From NCBI GenBank assembly GCA_934167365.1, contig CAKPKU010000038.1, positions 1 through 15,830 on the forward strand: DNA of 15,830 nt. The letters run 5' to 3'. Below are positions 14,171 to 15,830 of the stretch, piece by piece (position 1 is the first letter of the stretch; each line of letters opens with the position of its first letter). The translations under genes were made by a program, and so were the position numbers. A model generated the notes under the pieces. It made no database searches. It was not told the DNA's origin and saw nothing but the letters and a program-made list of their open reading frames with translations. The stretch is from an uncultured Clostridia bacterium. GTDB taxonomy: Bacteria; Bacillota; Clostridia; TANB77; CAG-508.

Positions 14171-15355
14171 TTTATAATATTCACTAACCAGTGGTTTATA
14201 ATTACAATTTTTAAGCACAGTATAAGGAACTATCTTGTAGTTCCTTTTATTGTGTTTTCCTGTCACAATATATCTCAATTCTTGTTGCATGTATTTATCT
14301 ATAACTTTTAAACTTTTATCGGTTGTTATTGTAGGAAAAAACCAATATTTCCAAGAAAGTTCCAACTTATCTTGTTTTCCATAAAACTTTCTATTATACT
14401 TTCTATTCATAGCTTTCAAAGCTTGGTTATAGTGTACATTTTTCTTTAGCATCCATCTCCTAATTCCTCGTGCACTTCTTCGTATTTTAGCTTTTATTTT
14501 TCTCACAGAATTTTCAGATAAATCTATATCTCCATTTATAAATGAAAATCCTAAAAATTCCCATTTTTCATTTTTTTCAAAAAAATATTCCTTATTATGG
14601 TTTATATTCAAATTATATTTCTTAATAAAATCTGTCAATATTTTTTGGTTATTTATTAGATCTTCTTTTGTATTACAAAACATTATTATATCATCAGCGT
14701 ATCTAAAATACACCAAATTTTGATTCCAGAAATATTCATCAATTTCTTTTATATAGTAATTTGCCAAAAAAGCTGATATTGGAATTCCTGCCATTGCCCC
14801 TTTATTTTCTGTTATAATTTTATTATTATATTCAACATATTCGCTTTTTAATATAGTTTCTATTAATACAAATAATGCATTATCTTTTATATCTTTTTTT
14901 AAATTATCTAATAGTAAATTTATATCAATACTATTAAAATAATTTTGTATATCAACTTTGTAACCGTACATATTTCTGATATTTTTTATGTTACTAATAT
15001 TTTTTATAGCCCTTTTTACACTATTATTTTTCCTAAATGAATATAAATTCGGGCTGAATATATAATCGTAATCATATAATACATATGAAATATATTTTAG
15101 TAGCATCATCTCATCTTCATTATATGTATACACAACTCTTTTTTTATTTGTTGCACCTTTGCTTATAATATGCTTTTTAGGTATCGAAAAAATATACTTT
15201 CCATTTACTAATTCATCACATATTTTTTTATACTTTTTATTCTGTATGAAATTTATTAATTCCTCTTTTTCTTTTTTATTTATATAATCCTTGGATAATT
15301 TATAGTTTAAATATTCATTCCATTTAATATCATTTTCTAAATCTTCATTTAACAT
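14147..15355 (-). CDS. Stand-alone reverse transcriptase, unassigned family
   Basis: Predicted 402-residue RNA-directed DNA polymerase. RT blocks seen in order: KKRVVYTYNEDE (71-82) and NLYSFRKNNSVKRAI (103-117) of the fingers; motif A GYKVDIQNYFNSID with catalytic D135; domain 4 GAMAGIPISAFLANYYI (186-202); the catalytic box RYADD (218-222); and domain 7 WEFLGFSF (265-272). In intron RTs domain 4 reads G-x-P-Q-G-x-x-x-S-P; here the Q is Ala189 and the P is Ala195. Residues 280-402 form a basic C-terminal domain with aromatics (SWKYWFFP, YMQQELRYIVTGKH, LVSEYYKLF) and no visible HNH endonuclease. The ATG at 15355 follows GAGGGAG; a TTG 21 bases upstream is less likely. No intron ends, DGR repeats or effector gene are visible. 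A structured leader and promoter precede it. Group II-like or unknown-group RTs are the best guess. Confidence 0.9.
   Translation of the reverse strand: MLNEDLENDIKWNEYLNYKLSKDYINKKEKEELINFIQNKKYKKICDELVNGKYIFSIPKKHIISKGATNKKRVVYTYNEDEMMLLKYISYVLYDYDYIFSPNLYSFRKNNSVKRAIKNISNIKNIRNMYGYKVDIQNYFNSIDINLLLDNLKKDIKDNALFVLIETILKSEYVEYNNKIITENKGAMAGIPISAFLANYYIKEIDEYFWNQNLVYFRYADDIIMFCNTKEDLINNQKILTDFIKKYNLNINHNKEYFFEKNEKWEFLGFSFINGDIDLSENSVRKIKAKIRRSARGIRRWMLKKNVHYNQALKAMNRKYNRKFYGKQDKLELSWKYWFFPTITTDKSLKVIDKYMQQELRYIVTGKHNKRNYKIVPYTVLKNCNYKPLVSEYYKLFLDMKN
14213..14257 (+). terminator. Plus-strand stem-loop inside the RT gene, likely terminator of the 135-residue gene
   Basis: Positions 14213-14232 and 14238-14257 pair over 20 positions: 17 Watson-Crick, 2 G-U and 1 mismatch, with loop TCTTG and core AAGGAACTA/TAGTTCCTT. 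Both wobbles are G-U only in plus-strand RNA; in minus-strand RNA they become A-C mismatches. The 3' arm ends in TTTT. It lies 43 bases after the stop codon of the plus-strand gene and within RT codons for roughly residues 366-381. The short T-run makes it a modest terminator. Confidence 0.5.
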
Positions 15356-15374
15356 TTTTTCTCCCTCTTTATGC

Positions 15375-15582
15375 AATATGGGAATAATTCTAAAATCAAA
15401 TATAAATTAAAATTTTAAAACTACTCCCATATTTTATATTAATATTTTAAGAGAAAGAACATAATTGAGAATCGATGAATCATCGATTTCGACTAGATTA
15501 TATATATTATAGTTATCTGCAAAACTTTTTTATATAATATACTGAACCCAACTACAGATGTTTTTATAAACATCTTTCTCTT
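15375..15582 (-). ncRNA. Candidate structured RNA or leader upstream of the reverse transcriptase
   Basis: Non-coding stretch between the RT and its predicted transcript start. In the minus-strand RNA, AAGAGAAAGA at the 5' end (15582-15573) pairs perfectly with TCTTTCTCTT (15458-15449), closing a 134-nt domain. Inside it are hairpin TGTTT/AAACA (15572-15559, up to 8 bp if it invades the closing stem), GTAGTT/AACTAT and the 9-bp hairpin AATCGATGA/TCATCGATT around one base (15488-15470). After the domain, AATATGGGA/TCCCATATT (15375-15383 with 15425-15433) encloses TAAAAT/ATTTTA just before the RT ribosome binding site. It resembles the layout of RT-partner RNAs but matches no known family I can name. 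Confidence 0.4.
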
Positions 15583-15588
15583 GTACAG

Positions 15589-15617
15589 ATTATAGCATAA
15601 CGACTAAGGTATTTCAA
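15589..15617 (-). promoter_or_regulatory. Promoter of the RT leader and RT gene
   Basis: Minus strand: -35 TTGAAA (15617-15612), 17-bp spacer, perfect -10 TATAAT (15594-15589). Transcription should begin near 15582, which coincides with the first base of the closing stem of the leader. It starts 8 bases after the upstream gene's stop codon. Confidence 0.7.
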
Positions 15618-15625
15618 TTTTATTT

Positions 15626-15830
15626 TTATTTTTCTGTGCTATCTTTTTTTAAAATATTATCATTTTTTAATTTTTCTTTTATTTCCTTGTTTTTTTGTTC
15701 AATATTTTCTTTTATTAAATTGCTTTTTTCTTCTATATTATTTTGTATCTCTTCACTTCTTTTTTTTATTTTTTCCTTTTTTTCTTTTATTTTAAACTTT
15801 ACAGCTTGAATTTTTGGATATGCATTTATT
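15626..15830 (-). CDS. C-terminal tail of a Lys/Glu-rich coiled-coil-like protein (partial)
   Basis: The last 67 residues of a gene that begins beyond the window's right edge; its stop codon is at 15626-15628. Visible residues start INAYPKIQAVKFKIKEKK and continue as a strongly charged K/E-rich stretch with hydrophobic residues at heptad-like spacing (KIKKRSEEIQNNIEEKSNLI and on), ending LKKDSTEK. It could be the cytosolic tail of a membrane protein or a coiled-coil segment. Function cannot be read from this fragment. It is transcribed toward the RT and ends 8 bases before the RT promoter, with no obvious terminator between, so some read-through into the RT leader is possible. Confidence 0.6.
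   Translation of the reverse strand, partial: INAYPKIQAVKFKIKEKKEKIKKRSEEIQNNIEEKSNLIKENIEQKNKEIKEKLKNDNILKKDSTEK

Noticed and set aside
14147..15617. Retron (msr-msd plus RT)
   Set aside because: The leader has inverted repeats and the RT contains a VTG triplet, but that VTG lies near residue 365 in the C-terminal domain, not at the retron thumb position. A branching-G context, a clear msd hairpin and a retron effector gene are not visible. Left as unassigned.
14147..15625. Group II intron carrying the RT
   Set aside because: No GUGYG-type 5' end or domain V/VI pattern was found around the gene, and the RT lacks an HNH domain. The short spaces either side leave no room for a full intron ribozyme.
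14147..15830. Diversity-generating retroelement
   Set aside because: The RT lacks the SQ of DGR domain 4, no template/variable repeat pair differing at adenines was seen, and there is no accessory Avd-like gene or C-type lectin target.

Overview
The window looks like a chromosomal segment of a very AT-rich, Gram-positive-type bacterium of the Bacillota, most likely a clostridial lineage. Evidence seen in the sequence: strong AAGGAGG-type ribosome binding sites, TTGnnn-17-TATAAT promoters, intrinsic terminators after most transcription units, a CIRCE-type heat-shock operator, and a diaminopimelate (DAP) pathway that uses LL-DAP aminotransferase. No tRNA, rRNA, CRISPR array, transposase or phage structural gene was seen. 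No gene-free stretch exceeds 300 bases. Positions 1-171 hold only AT-rich sequence with no gene I can support.

Layout. Positions 172-3626 (minus strand) hold cell-wall functions: nagZ (muropeptide recycling) and a dapF-dapL pair making meso-DAP, with a dapF promoter and a 5' leader that can fold in two ways. A divergent 104-residue orphan gene (3765-4079, plus) ends in a strong shared terminator. Positions 4139-7217 (minus) are a guaB-guaA operon (IMP to XMP to GMP). Two well-conserved bipartite direct repeats at its promoter look like an unrecognised operator. Positions 7395-8822 encode an FAD-dependent dehydrogenase with a cysteine cluster. Positions 8963-9673 encode an orphan PD-(D/E)XK nuclease-fold protein. 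Positions 9838-12942 are a pth-rng-rimO operon (peptidyl-tRNA hydrolase, RNase G, S12 methylthiotransferase), all acting on translation or RNA. Its RNase G stops before the usual zinc-link cysteines. Positions 13072-13482 encode an Hsp20 chaperone whose promoter overlaps a half-degenerate CIRCE.

The most interesting part is the right end (13763-15617). A stand-alone reverse transcriptase (402 residues) has the catalytic YADD box but an unusual domain-4 motif (AG...SA where intron RTs have QG...SP) and a basic, aromatic C-terminal domain. It is not inside a recognisable group II intron, retron or DGR. A good promoter lies about 235 bases upstream of its start codon. The predicted transcript begins almost exactly at a 10-bp inverted repeat that closes a roughly 134-nt domain, with further hairpins inside and after it. 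This is a candidate RT-partner RNA or structured leader. The RT gene overlaps tail-to-tail by 24 bp with a small gene of unknown function on the plus strand. The plausible terminator of that small gene lies inside the RT coding sequence. Together these make a candidate undescribed RT/RNA locus. The evidence is structural and inferential, and a role such as defence is not shown.

The window ends in the C-terminal tail (67 residues) of a lysine/glutamate-rich coiled-coil-like protein transcribed toward the RT.
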